64,000 nt of DNA from Paractinoplanes bogorensis (GTDB lineage Bacteria > Actinomycetota > Actinomycetes > Mycobacteriales > Micromonosporaceae): NCBI RefSeq assembly GCF_018829635.1, contig NZ_JAHKKG010000009.1, positions 62,001-126,000 of the forward strand, given 5' to 3'. Below are positions 15,989-24,814 of this stretch, piece by piece. A program made the translations under genes and the position numbers. Position 1 is the stretch's first letter; the number at the start of each line of letters is the position of its first letter. The notes under the pieces were generated by a model. The model saw nothing but the letters and a program-made list of their open reading frames with translations, had not been told where the DNA came from and did no database searches.

Positions 15989-17047
15989 TCACGCGTCACC
16001 GTTGAGCAGCGCGGTCATGCGGCGGTGCTCGTCGGCCATCAGGGCCAGGATGAGGTGGCGCTGGGTGGCCGGCATCTCCGGGTTGTCCATCAGCTGGTCG
16101 AGCTGGAAGCCCAGGTCGGCCAGGCTCGGACGCAGCTCGGCGGACGGGAGGGCGACCGCTGGGACGGGCTCGGGCGCGACCTGGGGCGCGGGTTCAGCCG
16201 GCCGAGCGGGTTCAGCGGCCAGCTCCGCCTCGCGTGCGGTCAGCTCGGCCTCACGTGCGGCGAGTTCCGCCTTTTGCACCGCGAGCTCGGCCTCGCGAGC
16301 GGCGAGCTCACCCTCATGAGCCGCAGCGGCGGCATCGGCGTCACCAACGGGCTCATCGGAGACCGCAGGCTTACGGTCGACGGCCCGCATCTCCACTGTC
16401 GGAGCGGCCACAGCCGTGGCGGCCGGGACGCCACGGGCCCGGGCCAGCAACCCGTTGAGCGTGTCGGTCAGCTCGGCCACCTCACGCGGGCTCTTCACCT
16501 CGGGCAGGCTCTGATCAGGGTCGGCCGGGTCGAGGTCGCGGGCGGCCGTAAGCAGCCGCTGGAACGGCCTCATCACGAGACCGGTCGCGAACCAGACCCC
16601 GGCCGCACTCAGCACGGCGGCGAGCAGCACCAGCAGATCCACGATCAGCACGTTATCGGTGTGCTGCTCCTTCAGGGCGTCCAGGCTCACCAGGATCTGC
16701 ATCTGGGCGCCGGTCGGCAGGGTCTCGGCGTAGCTGCGCCAGTCGTCGTCGCCCGAGCTGACCGTCGAGTAGCCGTCTTTCGCCGGCATCGGGAAGCCGG
16801 CCGACGATCCGACCTGCTTGAGCATCTCGCCGTCCTGGATCAGCCGGATCGCGAACGAGCCGTCGGTCGGCAGCGAGCCGTTCTTCGTCGCCGCGGTGCG
16901 GACCTGCTCGGCGCGGGCGGCCAGCACCCGGTCGAGGTCGTCGCGGTCCCGGTGGTCGATGCGGAGCACGATGACCAGCCCGGCCAGCGCGACCACGAGC
17001 GCGACGAGGGCGGTGACGATCACCGTGAGCTGGGTGCGGAGCCTCAT
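15989..17047 (-). CDS. Membrane sensor with degenerate histidine-kinase dimerisation helix, no ATPase domain
   Basis: The 352-residue protein has TM1 at about residues 7-28, an extracytoplasmic domain (about 30-130), TM2 at about 132-155, and a HAMP-like segment (MRPFQRLLTAARDLD to EVAELTDTLNGLLARAR). An Ala/Glu-rich coiled-coil insert follows, built on repeats of the type AAREAEL (about 245-277), then a Pro/Ala linker. Residues 301-350 (PSAELRPSLADLGFQLDQLM to EHRRMTALL) align by eye with a HisKA hairpin of the form SHELRTPL, but the phospho-acceptor His is Ala303 and no N/G-box ATPase follows. It therefore looks like a former histidine kinase reduced to a signalling or scaffold membrane protein. 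The start is ATG 17047, divergent from ahcY. Confidence 0.75.
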   Translation of the reverse strand: MRLRTQLTVIVTALVALVVALAGLVIVLRIDHRDRDDLDRVLAARAEQVRTAATKNGSLPTDGSFAIRLIQDGEMLKQVGSSAGFPMPAKDGYSTVSSGDDDWRSYAETLPTGAQMQILVSLDALKEQHTDNVLIVDLLVLLAAVLSAAGVWFATGLVMRPFQRLLTAARDLDPADPDQSLPEVKSPREVAELTDTLNGLLARARGVPAATAVAAPTVEMRAVDRKPAVSDEPVGDADAAAAAHEGELAAREAELAVQKAELAAREAELTAREAELAAEPARPAEPAPQVAPEPVPAVALPSAELRPSLADLGFQLDQLMDNPEMPATQRHLILALMADEHRRMTALLNGDA

Positions 17048-17116
17048 GCCGGGGCAGGTTCCTCTAAGGGGATTCGGATGCTGCGAAAGGAAAGGCTAAG
17101 GTAATACCTGCCCGCG

Positions 17117-17210
17117 TCGAGAGGCGCTGCGACGGAATCGGTTTTTCGCCGGTCTCCGCCACGCTCGGCACGGGTTGTTGACTCCAAGGGCGCCTCCTGA
17201 GAGGGAGGAG
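17117..17210 (+). promoter_or_regulatory. SAH riboswitch in the ahcY leader
   Basis: The leader shows GAGGCGCTGCGACGG (from 17121), GCCACGCTCGG (about 17158-17168) and AAGGGCGCCTC (about 17186-17196), which match conserved blocks of the S-adenosylhomocysteine riboswitch. P1 is GAGGCGC (17121-17127) with GCGCCTC (17190-17196). The 3' arm CCTCC (17193-17197) can pair instead with GGAGG (17204-17208), the ahcY ribosome site. Ligand binding that keeps P1 closed would free the ribosome site, so SAH should switch translation on. The identification is by eye. Confidence 0.85.
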
Positions 17211-17217
17211 CCCTCGC

Positions 17218-18690
<1,473 letters not shown>

Positions 18691-18696
18691 CAACTG

Positions 18697-18738
18697 CTTT
18701 CCCCGCCCGGCCTCATCGGCGGGGCCGGGCGGGGAAAG
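18697..18738 (+). terminator. Strong terminator stem after ahcY
   Basis: CTTTCCCCGCCCGGCC (18697-18712) pairs perfectly with GGCCGGGCGGGGAAAG (18723-18738), a 16-bp stem with a 10-nt loop, 6 bp after the stop. Its 3' arm holds the GGGGAAAG that lies just upstream of the antiporter start, so the same hairpin could also mask that ribosome site. Confidence 0.85.
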
Positions 18739-18747
18739 ATAGATAAC

Positions 18748-20412
18748 GTGCACGTCGAGGAAACCCTGCTCTTCATTCTGGCCGCCGTCGCCGTGATCGT
18801 GGTGGTCCGGACGATCGCCGAGAAGACCGGGCTGCCGGCCGCGGCGCTGCTCACCATCGTGGGCATCACGTACGCCGTGCTCCCCGGCCCCAACGTCGAG
18901 CTCGAACCCGAGCTGATCATGACGTACGTCATCCCGCCCCTGCTCTACAGCGCGGCGCTGGACGCGTCACTGCTCGACATCCGGCGTCACATGCGTACGG
19001 TCGTCAGCCTCTCCGTGCTTCTGGTGCTGGCGACCGCGCTGCTCATCGGGTTCGGCATCAGCTGGTGGGTGGGCGGTGCGACGCTCGCGGCGGGCATCGC
19101 GCTCGGCGCCGCGGTGGCCCCGCCCGACCCGGTCGCCGCGCTCGCCGTGGGCCGCCGGGCCGGCCTGCCGCCCAAGCTGATCACCCTGATCCAGGGCGAG
19201 GGCCTGCTCAACGACGCGACCGCGCTGACCATCCTCACCGTGGCGATCGCGGCCAGCACCGGGGACGGGTTCTCGTTCCCGGCCGCGACGCTCGAGTTCT
19301 TCATCAAGGCGGCGGGCGGTGTGGTCGCCGGCATCGTGGTCGCCTTCGTCGTCCGCTATCTGCGCCGGCTGCGCCGCGACCCGCTGACCGCGAACGCGAT
19401 CTCGCTGGCTGTGCCCCTGGCGGCGTACGTGCTGGCCGAGTCGGTGCACACCTCGGGCGTGCTGGCCGTCGTGATCGCCGGCCTGATCATCGGCCACGAC
19501 TCGTCCCGGCACAGCGAGGCGGCCAGCCGGTTGCAGACCAGCGCGGTCTGGCGGCTGGTCGATTTCCTGCTCGAGGGCCTGGTCTTCCTGCTGATCGGCC
19601 AGCAGTTGCCGACCGTGGTCGAGGGCCTGAGCGAATACTCGGTGTCGACCGTGGTCATCGCGGTGGGGGTGACGGTCGGGGTGACGCTGCTGCTGCGCCC
19701 GCTCTGGCTGATCCTCACCCAGTTGCTGCCGCAGTCGCTGCACATGCGCCTCGGCGGCGAGCCGGTCGCGATGGCCGAGTCCGACGCGGTCGACCCGGTT
19801 CGCGTCGCCCGGATCCGCGAGAAGGCGCTCACCGGCAAAGAGGTGACCGCGCTGAGCTGGGCCGGCACCCGCGGCGTGATCAGCCTGGCGGCCATCTTCA
19901 CGCTGCCCGAGTCGGTGCCCAACCGCGACCTGCTGCATTTCTGCGCCTTCGTGGTGGTGCTGGTGACGCTGCTCGGCCAGGGCCTGACCTTCGCCCCGCT
20001 GGTGCAGTGGCTGGGCCTGCGGGCCAACAAGGCCGACGAGGCCCGGGAGCGCAACGAGGCCCGGTCGGCGTCGGTGCAGGCCGCGCTCGACCGGCTCGAC
20101 GAGATCCAGGAAGAGAAGCACGACCACGTCGAGGACGTCGCCATCGAGCACCAGCGCAAGCAGTTGGAGGTGCGGCTCGAGCGGTACCGCCGGCGGCTCG
20201 ACATGCTCGAGAAGGCCGAGTCGGACCAGGTGCCGGTGTCGCCGCAGTACGAGGCGGCGCTGATGGTGCGGCGCAAGGTGATCGAGGCGCAGCGCGAGGA
20301 GCTGCTGCGCTGGCGCGACATGGGCAGCCTCAACGACGAGGGTCTGCGGATCCTCGAACGGGAACTGGACTTCGAGGAGCGGATGCTCCCCGACCGCGCC
20401 TCGAAGGCCTGA
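18748..20412 (+). CDS. Na+/H+ antiporter, CPA1 family
   Basis: The 554-residue protein has about 12 membrane segments (residues 1-420) and a charged helical cytoplasmic tail of about 125 residues. The ion-site region APPDPVAALAVGRRAG and the functional segment LIQGEGLLNDATALTILTVA are typical of CPA1/NhaP-YjcE proteins, as is SWAGTRGVISLAAIF. It exchanges cytoplasmic Na+ (or K+) for H+ in pH and salt control. The tail (for example RKQLEVRLERYRRRLDMLEKAE) looks like a coiled coil and may be regulatory. The start is GTG 18748, only 9 bp after the ahcY terminator hairpin. Confidence 0.92.
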   Translation: MHVEETLLFILAAVAVIVVVRTIAEKTGLPAAALLTIVGITYAVLPGPNVELEPELIMTYVIPPLLYSAALDASLLDIRRHMRTVVSLSVLLVLATALLIGFGISWWVGGATLAAGIALGAAVAPPDPVAALAVGRRAGLPPKLITLIQGEGLLNDATALTILTVAIAASTGDGFSFPAATLEFFIKAAGGVVAGIVVAFVVRYLRRLRRDPLTANAISLAVPLAAYVLAESVHTSGVLAVVIAGLIIGHDSSRHSEAASRLQTSAVWRLVDFLLEGLVFLLIGQQLPTVVEGLSEYSVSTVVIAVGVTVGVTLLLRPLWLILTQLLPQSLHMRLGGEPVAMAESDAVDPVRVARIREKALTGKEVTALSWAGTRGVISLAAIFTLPESVPNRDLLHFCAFVVVLVTLLGQGLTFAPLVQWLGLRANKADEARERNEARSASVQAALDRLDEIQEEKHDHVEDVAIEHQRKQLEVRLERYRRRLDMLEKAESDQVPVSPQYEAALMVRRKVIEAQREELLRWRDMGSLNDEGLRILERELDFEERMLPDRASKA

Positions 20413-20469
20413 CACAACTCTTACAAACGGCTCGCATTCCCCTGACCGGCGGCCGGGACGCTCAGCGGC

Positions 20470-21075
20470 ATGAGACGAATTCTCGCTCCCCTGCTGCTGA
20501 CCGGTGTCCTGCTCGCCGGCGGGGCGTGCGCCGCCCAGCCGGCCGTCGGACAGGCCGTCGACACCCTGCTGGTCTCGGCCGACCAGCAGATGAACGCCCA
20601 GGACAAAGCGGCCGACATCGCCGACGATCTCAAGGCCGAGGGCTCGAAGAAGTCCGTCGCGGAGCGGGTCGACAAGCGGCTGGCCGCGCTCAAGAAGTTC
20701 CAGGCGACGGTCGACCGGGCCGACCACCTGCAGCCGGCCCACAAGAAGGCCCTGACCGAGCTGATCGCGCAGCAGACCAAGGACCTGACCGCGCTGCGCG
20801 ACAAGACCGGCAAGGACGTGGCCCGCAGCGTGGTCGTGGACTTCCGCGTCTTCATCCTGACCGGCCCCAAGGTGCGCCTGGCCACCGCGATCGACACCGA
20901 GCTGGCCGCGGCCGACAAGCTGGGCGCGGACGACGTCACGAAGTCGCTGAACGGCCAGGTCGACAAGCTGCTGGCCATCAAGCCCGGCCCCGACGCCGCC
21001 GCCATCAAGAAGCAGCTCGAGCCGATCCGTACGGCCGCAAAGGAAGCCCGCACCACTCTCAAGGCCAAAAAGTAG
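20470..21075 (+). CDS. Secreted or lipid-anchored helical protein, unknown function
   Basis: The 201-residue protein has a signal peptide (MRRILAPLLLTGVLLAGGACA). A Cys occurs at the end of the hydrophobic core but the preceding residues G-G-A are not a canonical lipobox, so it may be lipoprotein or simply cleaved. The mature part is Lys/Ala-rich and helical throughout (DKRLAALKKFQATVDRADHL, AHKKALTELIAQQTKDLTAL), probably a helical bundle or coiled coil. The region upstream (20413-20469) carries TTACAAACGG but no clear promoter. No domain family was recognised. Confidence 0.75.
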   Translation: MRRILAPLLLTGVLLAGGACAAQPAVGQAVDTLLVSADQQMNAQDKAADIADDLKAEGSKKSVAERVDKRLAALKKFQATVDRADHLQPAHKKALTELIAQQTKDLTALRDKTGKDVARSVVVDFRVFILTGPKVRLATAIDTELAAADKLGADDVTKSLNGQVDKLLAIKPGPDAAAIKKQLEPIRTAAKEARTTLKAKK

Positions 21076-21084
21076 GCACACTGG

Positions 21085-21112
21085 CTACACACGCGTGTAG
21101 TAAGCTACACAC
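21085..21112 (+). promoter_or_regulatory. TetR-family operator in front of the ABC operon
   Basis: Three half-sites alternate: CTACAC (21085-21090), GTGTAG (21095-21100) and CTACAC (21105-21110), each separated by 4 bp, so two overlapping inverted repeats are formed. They end 3 bp before the TetR start codon. Autoregulation by the adjacent TetR protein is the natural reading. Confidence 0.75.
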
Positions 21113-21718
21113 GTGAGTAGCGATCTGACCGCCAGGGCGCGCATCCGTGATGCCGCCATCCAGCTCTTCGCGGAGCGTGGCGTCGACAGCGCTACGATCC
21201 GTGACATCGCGCAGCAGGCCGACGTGTCATCCGGCCTGCTGCGTCACCATTTCGGCTCCAAGGAGGGCCTGCGCGACGCCTGCGACGAGTGGGCGCTCAA
21301 CGAGGTCACCAAAATCGGCGGCCAATTCACCGAGTTCAACACCCTCGACGGCCTCACTCCCCAGGTCCAGCTGCTCCAGCGCTATCTCATCCGCTCCATC
21401 ATGGACGGCACGCCGACCGGCGCGGCCCTCTTCAGCCGCATGCTCACCTATGGCGAGGAGTGGCTCGAGTCCACCGAGCTCAAGGTCGACGACCCCCAGG
21501 CGTTCATCGCCGTGCTCGCCGTCATGAAGATGTCGATGTTCACCATGCGTGACCTCATGTCTCGGGCTCTCGGCACCGACGTCACCGAACCGGAGGGCTG
21601 GGGCCGCATGCTCCGGGCCTCGCTCCAGATCTTCTCCCAGCCCCTCATCACCCCTGAGCAGGCCCTGCACGCGCAGGCCGCTGTGGACCGGCTGACCGCC
21701 GGAGAGGACGCATCATGA
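21113..21718 (+). CDS. TetR-family transcriptional regulator
   Basis: The 201-residue repressor has its N-terminal HTH at about residues 8-55 (ARIRDAAIQLFAERGVDSATIRDIAQQADVSSGLLRHHFGSKEGLRDA). The C-terminal ligand domain is helical and carries several Met residues (AVMKMSMFTMRDLMSRAL). It starts at GTG 21113, directly behind the operator, and its stop overlaps the ATG of the ABC ATPase gene (21715-21718). It should repress its own three-gene operon until an exporter substrate binds. Confidence 0.93.
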   Translation: MSSDLTARARIRDAAIQLFAERGVDSATIRDIAQQADVSSGLLRHHFGSKEGLRDACDEWALNEVTKIGGQFTEFNTLDGLTPQVQLLQRYLIRSIMDGTPTGAALFSRMLTYGEEWLESTELKVDDPQAFIAVLAVMKMSMFTMRDLMSRALGTDVTEPEGWGRMLRASLQIFSQPLITPEQALHAQAAVDRLTAGEDAS

Positions 21719-22608
21719 CCGAGGCCATCACTGCCGCGGGGCTCGTCAAACGGTTCGGCAAGGTCACCGCCCTCGACGGGCTCGACCTGCATGTCGAGAC
21801 GGGCGAGGTGCACGGATTCCTCGGGCCCAACGGGGCCGGCAAGACCACCGCCATCCGCATCCTGCTCGGCCTGATGCGCTCGAGCGGTGGCGACGTACGA
21901 CTGCTCGGCGGCGACCCGTGGAGCGACGCGACCGCGTTGCACCGCCGTCTCGCCTACGTGCCGGGCGACGTCACCCTCTGGCCCAACCTGACCGGTGGCG
22001 AGGTGATCGACCTGCTGGGCCGGCTGCGCGGCGGGTTCGACGCGCGGCGTAAGGCCGACCTGCTGGAGCGGTTCCAGCTCGACCCGCGTAAGAAGGGCCG
22101 CACCTATTCCAAGGGCAACCGGCAGAAGGTCGGCCTGGTCGCGGCGCTGTCCTCCGATGTGGAGCTGCTCATCCTCGACGAGCCGACCTCGGGACTCGAC
22201 CCGCTCATGGAAGAGGTGTTCCGCGAGGTCATCGCAGAGGAGAAAAGGCGCGGCGACCGTACGGTCCTGTTGTCGAGCCACATCCTGAGCGAGGTCGAGG
22301 TGCTGTGCGACCGGCTCACGATCATCCGGGACGGCCGGACGATCGAGACCGGCACGCTGGCCGACATGCGCCACCTGACCCGCACCACGATCCAGGCCGA
22401 ACTGGCCGGGCCACCGGACGGGCTGGCCACTCTGGCCGGCGTGCACGACTTCCAGCTCGACCACGACCGGGTGCGCTTCGACGTCGACACCGAGGCCCTC
22501 GAACCGGCCCTGCAGTCGCTGGTCAAGGTCGGCGTGCGGAGCCTGGTCAGCCAGCCGCCGTCGCTCGAGGAACTGTTCCTGCGGCAATATCAGAAGGACG
22601 AGCGATGA
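21715..22608 (+). CDS. ABC exporter ATP-binding protein
   Basis: The 297-residue ATPase shows Walker A GPNGAGKTT (about residues 38-46), a slightly unusual signature YSKGNRQKVGLVAAL, Walker B LLILDEPTSGLDP and the H-loop SSHILSEVEVL. The C-terminal 70 residues form the accessory domain seen in drug and antibiotic ABC-2 exporters. It powers the permease encoded next, with which it overlaps by ATGA (22605-22608). TetR control points to efflux of a toxic compound. Confidence 0.95.
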   Translation: MTEAITAAGLVKRFGKVTALDGLDLHVETGEVHGFLGPNGAGKTTAIRILLGLMRSSGGDVRLLGGDPWSDATALHRRLAYVPGDVTLWPNLTGGEVIDLLGRLRGGFDARRKADLLERFQLDPRKKGRTYSKGNRQKVGLVAALSSDVELLILDEPTSGLDPLMEEVFREVIAEEKRRGDRTVLLSSHILSEVEVLCDRLTIIRDGRTIETGTLADMRHLTRTTIQAELAGPPDGLATLAGVHDFQLDHDRVRFDVDTEALEPALQSLVKVGVRSLVSQPPSLEELFLRQYQKDER

Positions 22609-24182
22609 CCGGCACCGGCCAGATCATCCGCCTGATCCTCCGGCGCGACCGCATCATCCTGCCGCTGTGGGCGGTGCTGCTCGGGCTCGTCCCGGCCGGC
22701 TACGTCGCCTCGTTCGAGAGCCTGTTCCCGACGGACGCCGAGCGCATCGACTACGCCACCGTCAGCGCGAGCAACGCCGGCTTCGTCACGCTCTATGGCC
22801 CGCTGCACGGCTCGTCGCTCGGCGAGCTGGTGGCTTGGCGGGCCGGGTTCCTGCCGGTCATCGCGGCGATCTGTGCCCTGCTGACCGTCGTGCGACACAC
22901 CCGCGCCGACGAGGACGCGGGCCGCACCGAGCTGATCGGCGCGGCCGCGGTCGGTCGCTACGCCCAGCTCGCGGCGGCCGTCATCACCACCTGCGCGGGC
23001 GGAGTGCTGCTCGGTGTGGTGCAGACGGCGGCGATGGTCGGCCAGGGTCTGCCGGTCGAGGGGTCGCTGGCCTTCGGCGCCGAGATGATCCTGACCGTCT
23101 TCGTCTTCGCGGGCGTCGCCGCGATCACCGCGCAGCTCACCAGCGGGGCCCGCGGTGCGCGCTCGATCGCCTTGGCCGTGCTGGCGGTGGCCTTCGCGCT
23201 GCGGGTCGGCGGCGACACGTCGGCCATCGGTGACGGCTCGACCTCGTGGCTGAGCTGGCTCTCGCCGATCGGGTGGGTTCAACATCTTTTCCCGTACGGC
23301 GTGAACAGCTGGTGGCCTGCACTATTGGCACTGGCGTTCACGGCTGCGCTGGCCGGGCTCGCCGCGGTCCTGCTGGCCCGGCGCGATTTCGGGAGCGGTC
23401 TGGCCCCGGCCCGGCTCGGCCCGGCCTCGGCCCCACGGTCGCTCGGTTCGCCGTTCGGCCTGGCCTGGCGCCTCCACCGCGGGCTGCTGCTGAGCTGGAC
23501 GGCCGGCTTCGTCCTGCTCGGACTGATCTTCGGTGGGGTCGGCGGCAGCGTGCTCGACATCGCGGCCGGCAACCAGGAACTGAGCGACATCTTCAACCGC
23601 CTCGGCGGCTCGGACGCGCTGGCCGACAGCTATTTCGCGGGCATCGCGGCCATCGTCGGGCTGATCGCCGCCTGCTACGCCGTGCAGGCCGCGCTGCGGC
23701 TACGCGACGAGGAGACGACCGGCCACGCCGAGATGATTCTGAGCACGGCCGCGTCCCGCTATGCGTGGGCCGGCTCCCACCTGTTCTTCGCCCTGCTGGG
23801 CCCGGCCGTGGTGCTCGCCGCCGAGGGCTTGGCCGTCGGCGTGACCTACCCCCAGGGCAACCTGGGCGAGATCCTCGGCGGCGTCCTGGTGCAGTTGCCC
23901 GCGGTGTGGGTGCTGGCCGGTCTCGCCGTGCTGGCTTTCGGCCTGGTGCCCAAGCTCTCCGGGCTGGCCTGGGCCGCCCCCGCGATCTGCCTGCTGATCC
24001 TGCTGGTCGGCTCGACGCTGCAGCTCAGCCAGTGGTTCCTCGACATCTCACCGTTCACCCACACCCCGAAACTGCCGGGCGGCGACCTGACCGCCCTACC
24101 GTTGGTAACCCTGACGCTCGTGGCGGCCGTCCTCACCGCGGTGGGCATCGCCGCCCTGCGGCGGCGCAACATTCCCGACTGA
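22605..24182 (+). CDS. ABC-2 type exporter permease
   Basis: The 525-residue protein has about 12 hydrophobic segments in two halves of six, as in the large permeases of actinomycete antibiotic exporters. The two halves start alike (residues about 8-30 and about 280-305, each a positively charged segment then a long TM). The start is ATG 22605, coupled to the ATPase gene. The 3' end is separated by 3 bp from the stop of the convergent 24186 gene. The substrate is unknown. Confidence 0.9.
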   Translation: MTGTGQIIRLILRRDRIILPLWAVLLGLVPAGYVASFESLFPTDAERIDYATVSASNAGFVTLYGPLHGSSLGELVAWRAGFLPVIAAICALLTVVRHTRADEDAGRTELIGAAAVGRYAQLAAAVITTCAGGVLLGVVQTAAMVGQGLPVEGSLAFGAEMILTVFVFAGVAAITAQLTSGARGARSIALAVLAVAFALRVGGDTSAIGDGSTSWLSWLSPIGWVQHLFPYGVNSWWPALLALAFTAALAGLAAVLLARRDFGSGLAPARLGPASAPRSLGSPFGLAWRLHRGLLLSWTAGFVLLGLIFGGVGGSVLDIAAGNQELSDIFNRLGGSDALADSYFAGIAAIVGLIAACYAVQAALRLRDEETTGHAEMILSTAASRYAWAGSHLFFALLGPAVVLAAEGLAVGVTYPQGNLGEILGGVLVQLPAVWVLAGLAVLAFGLVPKLSGLAWAAPAICLLILLVGSTLQLSQWFLDISPFTHTPKLPGGDLTALPLVTLTLVAAVLTAVGIAALRRRNIPD

Positions 24183-24185
24183 CTA

Positions 24186-24734
24186 TTAGGTTTCCGGCCC
24201 GATGACATAGCCGAACTGCGCCACGGACCCGGCCTGGTCGATCTCGTCCAGGTCGGCGTCGGCAAAGCTCACCATGGGCGGATCACCGGCCCGGTCACGC
24301 CATCCGGCCATACGCACCGACTTGTACTCGAGGTTGACCTCGCCGTGCTCGGTGTGGAACCCGCCGTCCCGTTCAAAGAGCAGAAGCAGCGGCTCGTACG
24401 GATCGGGCAGATCGATGTCCGGCCGAGCCCCGAGGGCGGCCCAGTGCAGGATGTACGGCACGATCCGAACGACGGTCCGACCGCCGGGCGACACCTTCGC
24501 GACAACGTCGTCCACAACGTCCTGATCGGCGCGAACGTCAGGGTCGACGCACGCCGCGATGTCAAAGAACGGAACGTGACTGTCACACCCGTAGGCCTCG
24601 GCCCACAACGCGGCCCGCCGGAAGTACTCCTTCAGCAGCGCGGCCTTCGACCAGGCCTTGTCCCCGTGGCGCTCCCAGTCGACCGCTTCGAGGCGCTCCG
24701 CCACGGCCCGCACAGCGGCGCTTCCGGACGCCAC
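24186..24734 (-). CDS. Conserved hypothetical protein, soluble
   Basis: The coding part is about 182 residues, starting most simply at GTG 24734 or a GTG seven codons further in. It is acidic and has segments such as WSKAALLKEYFRRAALWAEAYG, PFFDIAACVDPDVRADQDVVDDV and EPLLLLFERDGGFHTEHGEVNLEYKSVRMAGW. No signal peptide, membrane segment or known motif is visible. The same frame is open much further left into the protease gene on this strand, but that part is a shadow. Codon-like sequence in another frame between 24792 and 24740 (reading GKADFTATIPARTTER) may be an older N-terminus separated by a frameshift. Function unknown. Confidence 0.6.
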   Translation of the reverse strand: MASGSAAVRAVAERLEAVDWERHGDKAWSKAALLKEYFRRAALWAEAYGCDSHVPFFDIAACVDPDVRADQDVVDDVVAKVSPGGRTVVRIVPYILHWAALGARPDIDLPDPYEPLLLLFERDGGFHTEHGEVNLEYKSVRMAGWRDRAGDPPMVSFADADLDEIDQAGSVAQFGYVIGPET

Positions 24735-24814
24735 TCGTTGGGCGCTCGGTCGTGCGCGCCGGGATGGTCGCGGTGAAATCTGCCTTCCCCAACCTCGTCG
24801 AAGGTGTTGTCTGC

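Noticed and set aside
18967..21081. Long minus-strand open frame (704 codons) opposite the Na+/H+ antiporter
   Set aside because: It is antisense to a well-supported transporter gene, with composition of a reversed-frame shadow (Gln, His, Arg, Gly rich) and no domain.
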